36,615 nucleotides of DNA, taken from the NCBI GenBank assembly GCA_023271215.1, contig JALPYG010000004.1, forward strand, positions 1-36,615, written 5' to 3'. This DNA comes from Dehalococcoidia bacterium. GTDB lineage: Bacteria; Chloroflexota; Dehalococcoidia; SZUA-161; SpSt-899. Below the pieces are notes generated by a model, which saw only the letters and a program-made list of their open reading frames with translations, was not told where the DNA came from and did not search any database. The position numbers and the translations under genes were made by a program. Positions 18,983-27,373 of the stretch are shown here, one piece after another; within the stretch, counting starts at the first letter, position 1; each line of letters begins with the position of its first letter.

Positions 18983-20555
18983 TGCGTTTGTAGAGCGTGC
19001 TGACAAACGCTTCCCCAGGAGCGGCAGGTTCCTCAGTTTGGATGGTCCCATTTTGTAACTCCCATATTTTTATTATGACTCCCTTGTCTTTATAGACAAC
19101 GATTGGGTTTTCTGTTAGGTTATCTCGTTTATGATCGGCCCAGTCTTTCCTTAATTTGACGGTGTCCCAAAAGATATTGTGAACTGAAGTGCCCCAGGTC
19201 ATGTCCTCACTTCTTGTGACTACATAGTCTGGCTGGCTGTTTACATTGTGAGTGAGATTTATGTTGTCTTTAACGTATAATCCGTAAATCCAGTAGGCTA
19301 TCTGTGGAGATACCAGCACCTCTGCTTCCCCCTCCAGGGTGTTTAGAAAGTTTATGGCCTTAATATCAATGGGTTTTATCGCTGAGTAATTGCTAGTCCA
19401 TTCTCCTGCTGAAACTACTATGCCAGCGGGTATCCCGATGAGCGCTACCACTAAGATCATTGAAGGGATAGTGCGGTAGATACCCGGGTATAAATCTCTA
19501 AGCTCACCTCTATACTTCCACATATTAGTAAAGGTTATGCCGAGTAAAACAGAAGCAAAAATGGCAACGAATGAGCTTAGTTCCCTCATAAACCTTTCTG
19601 AGTGGATACCCAGGGGGGTAAAAGTGCCAATGGCAAAAACCACCAGGAATGAAAGGAGAATATAGGTAAGCGGTTGATTTAGTTTGTCGGTTAAGTCTTT
19701 CCTGTAAAGCTTAGTTCCCCTGCGGTAAAGATGGATAACACTTAGAATACCGAGTATGAATAATATAGCTACTATTGAGGTTGTCGATAAATAATCGGTA
19801 ATTGAGCCGGTAAGGGAGACTGGAGGCGTCATTACTACGAATTCACCTCTAGACATTTGAGCCATTCGCTCTTCCGGAAAGGATCCCCCGAACCAGGTAA
19901 AATAGGCTAATGGGATTGATAAACAAAAGAGCCCTGCAGCATAAATTAACCTGGCATAGCTCTGCCGGTTAATCAATTTGTAAACCAGAAAACCAGTAAA
20001 GAATAAGCCCATTGAAGCAAGTATGAATAAATAGGTTACGCTATGGTAAACTGCGGTTATTGAAAACAAGACCCCTGATAATATCAAGTATTTTGAGCTT
20101 CCAGATTTCAACCACAGTGCCACGCAAGTGATTGCTAATATACCAAAGATATATAAATTGGCTATATTAAATATTGTTCCGTCGTTGAAATAATGCCAAA
20201 TCGCCCTTGATAACATTGCTGTGAGGGGAAAACCTAATAACGCGGCTGGTAAGCCATAAAAGTGCTTTAATAAGAACCATAAAGATACAAAGATGCTGAT
20301 TAGGACAATATAGTTAAACCAGAAAAATACGGTAATGCTATCCAGCCCAGCCAGGGTAAACGGCAATAAACTGACTAGACCGTAGTAATGCAGGGAAGGA
20401 ATTTTAGTTAAGTCTTCCGAAATTGCGATTAATGATTGTATGTGGAATGCGGTATCGTCTCCTCCCGTGGGATAAATAAAGTTATATCTAATAGGGGCAT
20501 ATAACACCAGAGCGATAACCGCAACGAGCATTGACGGAAATAGAAACCGTTTCAC
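18969..20555 (-). CDS. Polytopic membrane protein, GT-C or O-antigen polymerase-like
   Basis: 528-aa protein with about ten transmembrane segments and a soluble C-terminal domain of about 130 residues. Early in the first extracytoplasmic loop is PTGGDDTAFHIQSL, an Asp-Asp pair where GT-C glycosyltransferases have their D-x-D/DD catalytic residues. Later MTPPVSLTGSITDYL and STPLG-like loops (GTFTPLGIHSERFMRELSSF). It could be a lipid-linked-sugar-dependent glycosyltransferase or the Wzy polymerase of the locus. GTG 20,555 is chosen since it overlaps the stop of the upstream GT4 gene in a GTGA arrangement. Confidence 0.65.
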   Translation of the reverse strand: MKRFLFPSMLVAVIALVLYAPIRYNFIYPTGGDDTAFHIQSLIAISEDLTKIPSLHYYGLVSLLPFTLAGLDSITVFFWFNYIVLISIFVSLWFLLKHFYGLPAALLGFPLTAMLSRAIWHYFNDGTIFNIANLYIFGILAITCVALWLKSGSSKYLILSGVLFSITAVYHSVTYLFILASMGLFFTGFLVYKLINRQSYARLIYAAGLFCLSIPLAYFTWFGGSFPEERMAQMSRGEFVVMTPPVSLTGSITDYLSTTSIVAILFILGILSVIHLYRRGTKLYRKDLTDKLNQPLTYILLSFLVVFAIGTFTPLGIHSERFMRELSSFVAIFASVLLGITFTNMWKYRGELRDLYPGIYRTIPSMILVVALIGIPAGIVVSAGEWTSNYSAIKPIDIKAINFLNTLEGEAEVLVSPQIAYWIYGLYVKDNINLTHNVNSQPDYVVTRSEDMTWGTSVHNIFWDTVKLRKDWADHKRDNLTENPIVVYKDKGVIIKIWELQNGTIQTEEPAAPGEAFVSTLYKRNAIR

Positions 20556-21568
20556 CCCAAAACCTCTTGGTATACCTTTGTATATTCCCCAACACAAGCT
20601 TCCCAATCATGCAACTTGGCAAACCGGTAATTATGCTCAATGTTGCAAGAAACACTGGGAGCCTTGAAGAACTCCTTCAGGCTTTCCACTACTATACAGC
20701 GGCCCTTAATTTCCTCTGGTATAACGGCATCCTTTAGCACCACTACCGGTTTCTTGCATGCCATTGCTTCTATTATGGGCAACCCGTATCCCTCTAGGGC
20801 ACTAGGAAAGACGAATATATCCAGGGAGTTATAGAAATCTACTAGCCTGTCATCGGGTATAAAGCCCAGGAATTTTATTCTCTTATCTTCATTGCTTAGT
20901 GCCCTTAGCCTTGCTTCATCTGTTCCTCTGCCGCCTATAACCAGCTCGGCATCAGTGTTCGCTTGCAGAAAGCCCTTGATAAGCAAATCTATGCGCTTTC
21001 TTGTATCTAGAACGCTCAGTGTGCCAATCCGGAATACTCCATTTCTATCCCTTCTCTCCTCTGGTTTAAGTTGAGGGCTAATCCCTAACCTGATAACCCT
21101 TAGCTTTTCCTCGTCTTTGATATTTAGATGTAAAGCTACATTTTCCCTGGTCTGCTCAGAATTACAAACTATAATTTTGCATCTGCTGGCTACCTTGCTG
21201 GCAAGGGCGAAGTAGTACCGGCCTATAAGTTTCCTGAGGAGTCCCAACCTACCACACCGATAGTCTCTCTCCATTCTGCCAAAATACAACCAGGGGATAA
21301 GGTCATGAAAAGTAACAATACTCCTCTCTTTGGGTAGATATATAGCCTCCATAGGAGACAGGGCGTGATATACGCTATATCCCTTTGGTACCCTGAACGG
21401 CATTTCTAGAGCGGTGTAGGCAAAATAGCCGATGCTACCATTGAGGTTTGTGGATATTGTTGTAACTTGAACCCCGTTCCCTTGAAGCCTCTCGTATAAC
21501 TCTAAGGAGACCCGGCCTATACCACCGTTACGAAGCTCAAAATAGCGGCTTACCAGACAAACTTTCAT
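20552..21568 (-). CDS. GT4-family glycosyltransferase
   Basis: 338-aa GT-B glycosyltransferase. Start VCLVSRYFELRNGGIGRVSL (Gly-rich acceptor loop), middle IVCNSEQTRENVALHL and RVIRLGI, then FRIGTLSVLDTRKRIDLLIK (nucleotide-sugar domain) and the E-x7-E motif FPSALEGYGLPIIEAMACKK. Retaining transfer from an NDP-sugar in the cytoplasm is expected. Lies 7 nt after the preceding GT4 gene and overlaps the next by 4 nt, so it is in one operon. Confidence 0.88.
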   Translation of the reverse strand: MKVCLVSRYFELRNGGIGRVSLELYERLQGNGVQVTTISTNLNGSIGYFAYTALEMPFRVPKGYSVYHALSPMEAIYLPKERSIVTFHDLIPWLYFGRMERDYRCGRLGLLRKLIGRYYFALASKVASRCKIIVCNSEQTRENVALHLNIKDEEKLRVIRLGISPQLKPEERRDRNGVFRIGTLSVLDTRKRIDLLIKGFLQANTDAELVIGGRGTDEARLRALSNEDKRIKFLGFIPDDRLVDFYNSLDIFVFPSALEGYGLPIIEAMACKKPVVVLKDAVIPEEIKGRCIVVESLKEFFKAPSVSCNIEHNYRFAKLHDWEACVGEYTKVYQEVLG

Positions 21569-21575
21569 TTTCTCC

Positions 21576-22757
21576 CTATCTCACACCCTGCAATTCTTCC
21601 CATTTTAGCCTTGCTTGCTTACTTTTCTCTCTGTTGCTCATCACCTCGTCATAAACCTCCAGGTACCCCTGGATGCATTTTCTCCAACTGAATTCCTTCT
21701 TTTGGGTATTTTCGGTCTCGCCTTTATAAACCTTCGCCAGCCCTGTGGCTATAGCTTCTGGCTTTCCTGGCTCAACCCATACATGCCTTCCAGAGACAAC
21801 CTCAGGTAGAGAAGCCACCTTTGAGGCTACCACCGGCTTTTGCATTGCGCATGCCTCAGCAGCAGCGAAGCCGAAGCCCTCAGATAAAGAAGGAACAACT
21901 ACGCAATCACAGGCGGCGATATAATGTGGTAGCTGACCCCTTGGTACCGGATGAAGAAGTGCAACCTTATCCTCAATATTGAAATCACTAATCATTCTCC
22001 TAATGTGTTCATACCTATCGTTGGGTTCCATTGCCAGGATCAAGAGAAGCCTTGAATTAGGGATTCTCTCTGAAATCAGGGGGATTGCTGAAATTAAGTA
22101 TTCTAGACCTTTAGAGACCCCAGGCCTGCCATAGTACATATACACAAACTCACCATCGAGGCCAAGTTTTTTCCTTATCATTTCACCATCTGCCTTTAAC
22201 GGATGGAAAAGCTCATGGTCTATGCCATTATAAATGACTGCCGACTTTTGATCGTTAATACCGGTGGACCTTAGACGGTCACGGGTATGCTCGGAAACAG
22301 AGATATGCTTATCGAAGGGAAGAGAGATAATCGCTCTTTCTAGAAAGCGGTGTAACTGGGCCGAAAACCAACTCATTCGCATTAAGTTTCCCCATAAAGG
22401 ACCCCAGACTTCGTGAACGGTGATTACAGCCGTCTTTCGCAATAATTTGGCTACGACCCAGGCTGGGAAGGTACCATTGAAGGTTGTCGTATGAATCAAA
22501 TCTGCCCCCGTGGCGAGAGTGAAGACCCTGGGAATAGCCAAAAAGGTGAACCAGTATCTGTCTCCCTTCTTGGGTACTTTTACCCTATGGATTTTAACCC
22601 CCTCAACCTCTTCGTATTCGCTGGTTCCAGGAACCTTACAAGTGACAACGTGGCAGTCATGCCCCTGTTTAGCTAGCCCTTGAGCTAACTGATTGAAGAC
22701 AATCTCCACTCCCCCAATATGCGGGGGGTAATATTCACACACAAATAGAATCTTCAT
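21576..22757 (-). CDS. GT4-family glycosyltransferase
   Basis: 393-aa GT-B glycosyltransferase, first gene of the minus-strand operon. MKILFVCEYYPPHIGGVEIV is the typical acceptor-binding start; SVSEHTRDRL and VIYNGIDHELFHP close the N-domain; YYGRPGVSKGLEYLISAIPL and PSLSEGFGFAAAEACAMQKP (E-x7-E) make the donor domain. Sugar specificity cannot be read from sequence. The C-terminal 20 residues are basic (NREKSKQARLKWEEL), possibly for membrane contact. Confidence 0.88.
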   Translation of the reverse strand: MKILFVCEYYPPHIGGVEIVFNQLAQGLAKQGHDCHVVTCKVPGTSEYEEVEGVKIHRVKVPKKGDRYWFTFLAIPRVFTLATGADLIHTTTFNGTFPAWVVAKLLRKTAVITVHEVWGPLWGNLMRMSWFSAQLHRFLERAIISLPFDKHISVSEHTRDRLRSTGINDQKSAVIYNGIDHELFHPLKADGEMIRKKLGLDGEFVYMYYGRPGVSKGLEYLISAIPLISERIPNSRLLLILAMEPNDRYEHIRRMISDFNIEDKVALLHPVPRGQLPHYIAACDCVVVPSLSEGFGFAAAEACAMQKPVVASKVASLPEVVSGRHVWVEPGKPEAIATGLAKVYKGETENTQKKEFSWRKCIQGYLEVYDEVMSNREKSKQARLKWEELQGVR

Positions 22758-23080
22758 CGCTGTTTTAATCTCTCTTCGTCCCCTACCTTACGTAGCGGGC
22801 ACCCGTCCTGCTCGCGCCACCTTTGATTTTCCGGCATCGCTACCTCTGATCAAGCTGAGAGAGCTACGCTAAGCCCCTGACTGATTGCCCTTTCTTCTAT
22901 TCAACTACAGATGGCTGTGGCTGGACAGAGTGTTACCCTTTATTTCGGCGGGATTTTAGCCTCCAAGTTTGTTGGGTGCTATTATCGAGAAGTTTTGGGG
23001 GTAAACACCGGGCAAACTGGGTGTTTCCCCCACTACTCACCACCCGCTACCTCCTACACGCTACCCACTAGATACAAAGC
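22758..23080. other. Divergent intergenic region with hairpin and short array
   Basis: Separates the minus-strand operon from the deleted rmlA copy. 22,997-23,009 (GGGGGTAAACACC) and 23,020-23,031 (GGTGTTTCCCCC) form a 12-bp stem with one bulged T and a 10-nt loop. From 23,031 an array of the type ACTACTCACCACCCGCTACC, TCCTACACGCTACCCACTAG runs to the promoter at 23,081. No convincing gene; the open frame at 22,911 crosses the hairpin and the promoter and is ignored. Confidence 0.5.
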
Positions 23081-23109
23081 TGGACAATCCTTGCCGTTTA
23101 TGGTATCCT
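23081..23109 (+). promoter_or_regulatory. Promoter of the deleted rmlA copy
   Basis: TGGACA (23,081-23,086), 17-nt spacer, TATCCT (23,104-23,109), the same as at 11,928-11,956 except for one base in the spacer. The ATG is only 9 nt behind the -10 box, because the 66-nt leader present in the intact locus is missing; the transcript would be leaderless. Confidence 0.65.
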
Positions 23110-23118
23110 TTAGTCAGC

Positions 23119-23664
23119 ATGAAGGCACTTATCCTTTGCGGCGATTCCCCTTTCTTAATGTTCCTCGGCGATAACCTCATTGAAGGCGGCATTAAGGGGT
23201 TTGTTGAGGAATTCAACAGCTTTCATCCCGATGCTCTTATTTTGCTTAAGGAAGTCCCCGACCCTCGTCTTTTCGGTGTGGCTGAACTCGATGCCTCAGG
23301 CAGAGTGATGCACCTGGTGGAGAAGCCTAAGGAGCCAAAAAGCAACCTAGCTTTAGTAGGCATTTACCTTTTTACCCCTGAGATCCATCAAGCCATAGCT
23401 CAAATAAAGCCTTCCTGGCGGGGAGAACTGGAAATAACCGATGCCATACAGAAGCTCCCATCCCCCTTTACCAGCATTGGAGCCAATACGGTGATTGAGA
23501 ATTCATCAATCGAGCATTCGGTGATACTGGAGAGCTCGCACATCTTGAAAATCGAGCGTCTGGCTGATAGTGTTATCGGTAGGGGCACTGAGGTGGTCAA
23601 AGGGGGGCAGAACTTCAAGGCAGTAAGACTTTTCATTGGCGACGATGCTAGAGTAGAACTGTGA
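23119..23664 (+). pseudogene. rmlA copy with two in-frame internal deletions
   Basis: 181-codon open frame that is a shortened copy of 12,032-13,099. It keeps MKALILCG, jumps about 95 codons to [20 protein letters not shown], continues to DAIQKL, jumps again about 90 codons to the beta-helix (PFTSIGANTVIENSSIEHSV), and ends [11 protein letters not shown]. The first junction shares GCG between the joined sites. The GTRLKPLT loop and the catalytic Lys region are lost, so no thymidylyltransferase activity is possible. The reading frame is preserved at both junctions. Confidence 0.85.
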
Positions 23665-23676
23665 AGGAGCCAATAA

Positions 23677-23742
23677 ATGATGAAGATTCTAGTAACCGGC
23701 GGGGCTGTGTGTTTTTTCCTTAAGGAGGTCACCCCGCAATGA
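23677..23742 (+). pseudogene. First 10 codons of rmlB
   Basis: ATGATGAAGATTCTAGTAAC and the following GGCGGGGC are identical to the intact rmlB start at 13,635 and preceded by the same rmlA tail and AAGGAGC. After KILVTGGA the sequence changes to the rfbF leader; the frame ends at TGA 23,740, overlapping the rfbF start codon. Confidence 0.7.
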
Positions 23743-24515
23743 AAACCATCATTCTTGCCGGTGGTGCCGGGACACGGCTATCTGAAGAAACCGCTATCAA
23801 ACCTAAACCGCTGGTCGAGATCGGCGGGAAGCCAATCCTGTGGCATATCATGAATATCTATGCCGCCTTTGGCTTCGAAGAGTTCGTCCTCGCCCTGGGT
23901 TACAAGGGCGAGGAGATCAAGAAATACTTCCTCGATTTTTACATGCTGAATAATGATTTGACCATTGATCTGAGCACCGGGCGCACCGACCCCCATAATA
24001 GCGGTCAACAGCCTGACTGGAAGGTATGCCTGATCGATACCGGTACCGCCACGGAGACCGGGGGGCGAGTCAAGCGGCTGCAGCCCCTGATCGGTAGCGA
24101 ACGGTTCATGCTCACCTACGGAGACGGCGTCGCCGACATTGACATTAAACGCCTGGTGGCTTTTCATGAAAGCCACGGGAAATTGGCGACAATCACCGCT
24201 GTTCGCCCGCCGGCACGGTTCGGCGGTCTGCTCTTCAACGGCGACCTGGTGACTGAATTCACCGAAAAGCCTCAGATTGGTGAAGGCTGGATTAATGGCG
24301 GATTCTTCGTGCTGGAGCCGGAAGTGCTGGACTACATCGGCGGGGATGACACCATTCTTGAACGCGGCCCCCTGGAGCGATTGGCGGAAGAGGAGCAACT
24401 GGTTGCTTACAAACACGACGGCTTCTGGCAGTGCATGGACACCTTACGGGATGTGCGACTGTTGGAAAGCTTGTGGCAATCCGGCAAACCGCCCTGGAAA
24501 GTGTGGAAAGACTGA
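23739..24515 (+). CDS. rfbF: Glucose-1-phosphate cytidylyltransferase
   Basis: 258-aa enzyme making CDP-glucose, first step of CDP-3,6-dideoxyhexose synthesis. Signature KTIILAGGAGTRLSEETAIK then PKPLVEIGGKPILWHIMNIY; MLTYGDGVADIDI carries the Mg-binding Asp; INGGFFVLEPEVLDYI and DGFWQCMDTLRDVRLLESLW are typical of RfbF/AscA. AAGGAGGT precedes ATG 23,739. GC-rich with codon use like rfbH and the two genes after it, and unlike the block 24,666-27,690 in between. Normally followed by rfbG, which is absent. Confidence 0.93.
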   Translation: MKTIILAGGAGTRLSEETAIKPKPLVEIGGKPILWHIMNIYAAFGFEEFVLALGYKGEEIKKYFLDFYMLNNDLTIDLSTGRTDPHNSGQQPDWKVCLIDTGTATETGGRVKRLQPLIGSERFMLTYGDGVADIDIKRLVAFHESHGKLATITAVRPPARFGGLLFNGDLVTEFTEKPQIGEGWINGGFFVLEPEVLDYIGGDDTILERGPLERLAEEEQLVAYKHDGFWQCMDTLRDVRLLESLWQSGKPPWKVWKD

Positions 24516-24665
24516 GAAAATTCTTCCTGCCCAGTTAGCAGACCAAAGGGAGTTTAGGCAGCTATCTTGTGGAACTGTTGTCTCTATATAGAGGGCTTCG
24601 GGTTACTATGCTAGCGAGAATCCCTTAGATGTGGTTATTGGTGGTATTATTGGAGGACAGGTTAA
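24516..24665. other. Junction between rfbF and the UDP-xylose block
   Basis: 150 nt without a recognisable gene. No rfbG start could be read. The end GGTGGTATTATTGGAGGACAG provides the ribosome site (GGAGG) for the next gene. Confidence 0.45.
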
Positions 24666-25754
24666 ATGGCTTTTAGAAAATCAAGAGTCCTCAAAGAAGA
24701 TTACGATTATGTCTGGGAGAATATCGAAAACAAAGGGAATATTGAAGGCTCTGTTTTCCTGATAACAGGAATAGCGGGTTTTTTGGGCTTCAACTTTGCA
24801 AACTCGCTATGTTACCTTGCTGAAAATGGCATAAAACCTCGTATTATCATAGGCCTTGATAACTTCATTCTCGGCAATCCTCCTTGGATAGAAAAGCTGG
24901 CCAAAGAGTTCCCATTTTTTAGGTTCTTTGATTACAATATTGCAAAAGATGAACTTGGTTCGATACCCAATGTCGAAAAAGCCGACTATATAGTTCACTT
25001 AGCTTCAATAGCTTCACCAAGTTTCTACAGGAAATATCCTATAGAGACGATAGATGCCAATGTATGGGGTTTGCGGAAGCTTCTTGACTTTTATCGAGAT
25101 AAGAAAATTCGGAGCTTCCTATTCTTCTCAAGCAGCGAGATTTACGGCGACCCACCTGTTGAGTTTATTCCAACCCCTGAGGATTACAGGGGGAACGTGT
25201 CCTCCATTGGACCAAGAGCCTGTTATGATGAAGCAAAGAGGCTTGGAGAAACGCTCTGTTATTTTTTCAATAAAGTCTATTCTATGCCGATAAAGGTTGT
25301 AAGGCCCTTCAATAACTATGGCCCTGGTTTGTCCGTAACTGACAAAAGAGTGGTTGCAGATTTTGCCTCTTCTATTAAAAACAATGAAGATATTGTTATT
25401 CACTCTGATGGCTCACCAACAAGAACCTTCTGCTATGTAAGCGACGCGATTAGCGGCTATTTCAAATGCTTGATGTATGATAGGTTTGATGTCTTTAATA
25501 TCGGTATAGATAGACCTGAGATTAGCATAAGAAGTTTGGCGACCATTTACAAAGATGCGGGTAATGAACTATTAGATTACAGAGGCAGCATAATTCTTGA
25601 GCCCAGTAAGGACAGGGATTATTTAGCTCACAACCCTCGGCGTCGTTGTCCTGATATTTCGAAAGCAAGAAGGTTGTTGAAATATGACCCGAAGGTGCAG
25701 GTTTACGAAGGAGTAAAGAGATATTTAAGGTATCTTGGGGAGGCAAATTTATGA
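24666..25754 (+). CDS. UDP-glucuronate decarboxylase-like (UXS) NAD-dependent SDR
   Basis: 362-aa extended SDR. NAD site FLITGIAGFLGFNFANSL, then HLASIASPSFYRKYPIETID, SSSEIYGDP, and GPRACYDEAKRLGETLC, the hallmark of UDP-xylose synthases with catalytic Tyr and Lys. PFNNYGPGLSVTDKRVVADF and the late RRRCPDISKARRLLKYDP also fit. It probably converts UDP-glucuronate to UDP-xylose; its partner Ugd follows with a 4-nt overlap. The N-terminal 25 residues are longer than in most members. Lower GC than rfbF. Confidence 0.8.
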   Translation: MAFRKSRVLKEDYDYVWENIENKGNIEGSVFLITGIAGFLGFNFANSLCYLAENGIKPRIIIGLDNFILGNPPWIEKLAKEFPFFRFFDYNIAKDELGSIPNVEKADYIVHLASIASPSFYRKYPIETIDANVWGLRKLLDFYRDKKIRSFLFFSSSEIYGDPPVEFIPTPEDYRGNVSSIGPRACYDEAKRLGETLCYFFNKVYSMPIKVVRPFNNYGPGLSVTDKRVVADFASSIKNNEDIVIHSDGSPTRTFCYVSDAISGYFKCLMYDRFDVFNIGIDRPEISIRSLATIYKDAGNELLDYRGSIILEPSKDRDYLAHNPRRRCPDISKARRLLKYDPKVQVYEGVKRYLRYLGEANL

Positions 25755-26995
25755 TAGGAGTAGTTGGGATGGGATTTGTGGGTTTGACCACATCGGTTGG
25801 CTTGGCTCTTAAAGGGCACACCGTTTTGGGGTATGACAAGGATAGAAATAAAGTAGATCAGATCAGCAGGGGTATTGCTCCTTTTTACGAGGATGATTTT
25901 GATAAAGCTCTCTCTCAGGTCTTGGGTGAGAAGTTTCAAGTTGTTGATCGGTTGGAGAAATTAACTAGGAAAAGTGACGTGATTTTTATTTGTGTTGGAA
26001 CTCCGTCCACGCCGGAAGGAATTAGTTTAAGTTCACTTTATGACTCAATTCAACAAATCATTGGTTTGCTTGACAATTACACCGTACTGGTCATAAAATC
26101 CACGGTGCCTCCTGGCGTGTCTATGGAGATAGCTAGGATGATGGAGGAGCGAGGACTGTTTGCTGGGAAACAAATTGGATTGGTAAACAATCCAGAGTTT
26201 TTGCGGGAAGGAATAGCTTTGAAGGACTTTCTTGAACCTGGACGGATAGTAATTGGTGAATATGATAAAAGAAGTGGTGATATTGTTGAAAGAGTGTATG
26301 AGTCTTTCGATGCGTCTATATGGAGGGTCTCACTCACAACTGCTGAGTTCGTCAAATATCTTTCCAATACTCTTCTTTCCACCATGATCAGTTTTTCTAA
26401 CGAAATGGCAACTTTTGCAGAGGCTTTAGGCGACGGCGACATTGATGTTAAAACAGCTTACAAGATTCTACATCAGGATGGAAGATGGTATGGGAATCCT
26501 GCCCCTATGATTTCTTATGTGTGGCCAGGCTGTGGTTTCGGTGGTTATTGCCTTCCCAAAGATACCTATGCTATGATCAAAAGAGGTGAAAATCTAGGAC
26601 TCGAAATGAAACTTCTGAAAGCTGTGCTGGAGATCAACTCTCACCGCAAAAAGCATCTGGTGGATTTGATGGAAAGAAGGCTCGGAGGTATCAAAGGGAA
26701 GACAGTGGCTGTATTAGGATTATCTTTCAAGCCGGATACCGATGATGTGCGAGATACTCCCTCAGCCGGAATAATACAAGAGCTCATTGAAAGAGGGGCG
26801 GAAGTTATTGTTTACGACCCACTGGCAGCCGGTAACTTCAAGGAAAGCTATGATTTTCGGATAGACTACACAGACTCTGCTGAGGAAGCCATAAAATCGG
26901 CCGATGGGGTTTTCATCGCCACTGCATGGAAGGACTTTAGGGGTATTGGCGAAGTCTTCCCTGAGAAAGTCATTGTAGACGGTAGGTATCTTTGA
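25751..26995 (+). CDS. ugd: UDP-glucose 6-dehydrogenase-family protein
   Basis: 414 aa, three-domain nucleotide-sugar dehydrogenase. VVGMGFVGLTTSVGLALKGH (NAD site), VGTPSTPEG, KSTVPPGVS, NPEFLREGIALKDFLEPGRI, GCGFGGYCLPKDTYAM with the catalytic Cys, and LGLSFKPDTDDVRDTPSAGI in the C-terminal domain. Expected to oxidise UDP-glucose to UDP-glucuronate, feeding the UXS-like enzyme coded just before it. ATGA overlap with that gene indicates coupling. The 120 nt after it carry no gene except the following antitoxin leader. Confidence 0.9.
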   Translation: MIGVVGMGFVGLTTSVGLALKGHTVLGYDKDRNKVDQISRGIAPFYEDDFDKALSQVLGEKFQVVDRLEKLTRKSDVIFICVGTPSTPEGISLSSLYDSIQQIIGLLDNYTVLVIKSTVPPGVSMEIARMMEERGLFAGKQIGLVNNPEFLREGIALKDFLEPGRIVIGEYDKRSGDIVERVYESFDASIWRVSLTTAEFVKYLSNTLLSTMISFSNEMATFAEALGDGDIDVKTAYKILHQDGRWYGNPAPMISYVWPGCGFGGYCLPKDTYAMIKRGENLGLEMKLLKAVLEINSHRKKHLVDLMERRLGGIKGKTVAVLGLSFKPDTDDVRDTPSAGIIQELIERGAEVIVYDPLAAGNFKESYDFRIDYTDSAEEAIKSADGVFIATAWKDFRGIGEVFPEKVIVDGRYL

Positions 26996-27118
26996 GATGA
27001 GAGGTTTTTTAATGCTGGGAATTTAGGAGTATTTCTTGGGCAACCGCAGGGGTATGAGTATACCAGAGAATTCTGGGGATGAAGTCGTTTAATGTATGAA
27101 ATTGTGGGGGGTTTGAAA

Positions 27119-27373
27119 ATGCAAGCTATAAGAAAAATTCTGAAAACAAAAGCAGGCAAAATATTGATTGAAATTCCAGGAGATTTCGGGGATGAAGTTG
27201 AAGTAATAGTCTTGCCAGTGTTAGAGCTAAATCATAACAATACAATCGAATTTGAAGATGAGAATGGAAATACTAAGAAAATTGCTGGATGGAGTGACAC
27301 TGATTGGCAAGAGTTGCTTGAAGAAAATTTAATGCGAGATAGTACTGTAACAGAGGACATATTTGATGTATAA
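27119..27373 (+). CDS. Putative antitoxin of the MazF/PemK module
   Basis: 84-aa protein: MQAIRKILKTKAGKILIEIP and GDFGDEVEVIVLPV form a short swapped-hairpin-like beta N-terminus as in small antitoxins (DUF2281-type/AbrB-like), and an acidic C-terminus (DTDWQELLEENLMRDSTVTE) of the toxin-binding kind. ATG 27,119 has GGGGGG about 8-13 nt upstream and fits the family start. It overlaps the MazF start by 8 nt. Family name is uncertain; the role follows from the position. Confidence 0.6.
   Translation: MQAIRKILKTKAGKILIEIPGDFGDEVEVIVLPVLELNHNNTIEFEDENGNTKKIAGWSDTDWQELLEENLMRDSTVTEDIFDV

Noticed and set aside
22911-23174. 87-codon open frame on the plus strand
   Set aside because: It runs across a hairpin, a short array and the promoter at 23,081; the product has no family features.
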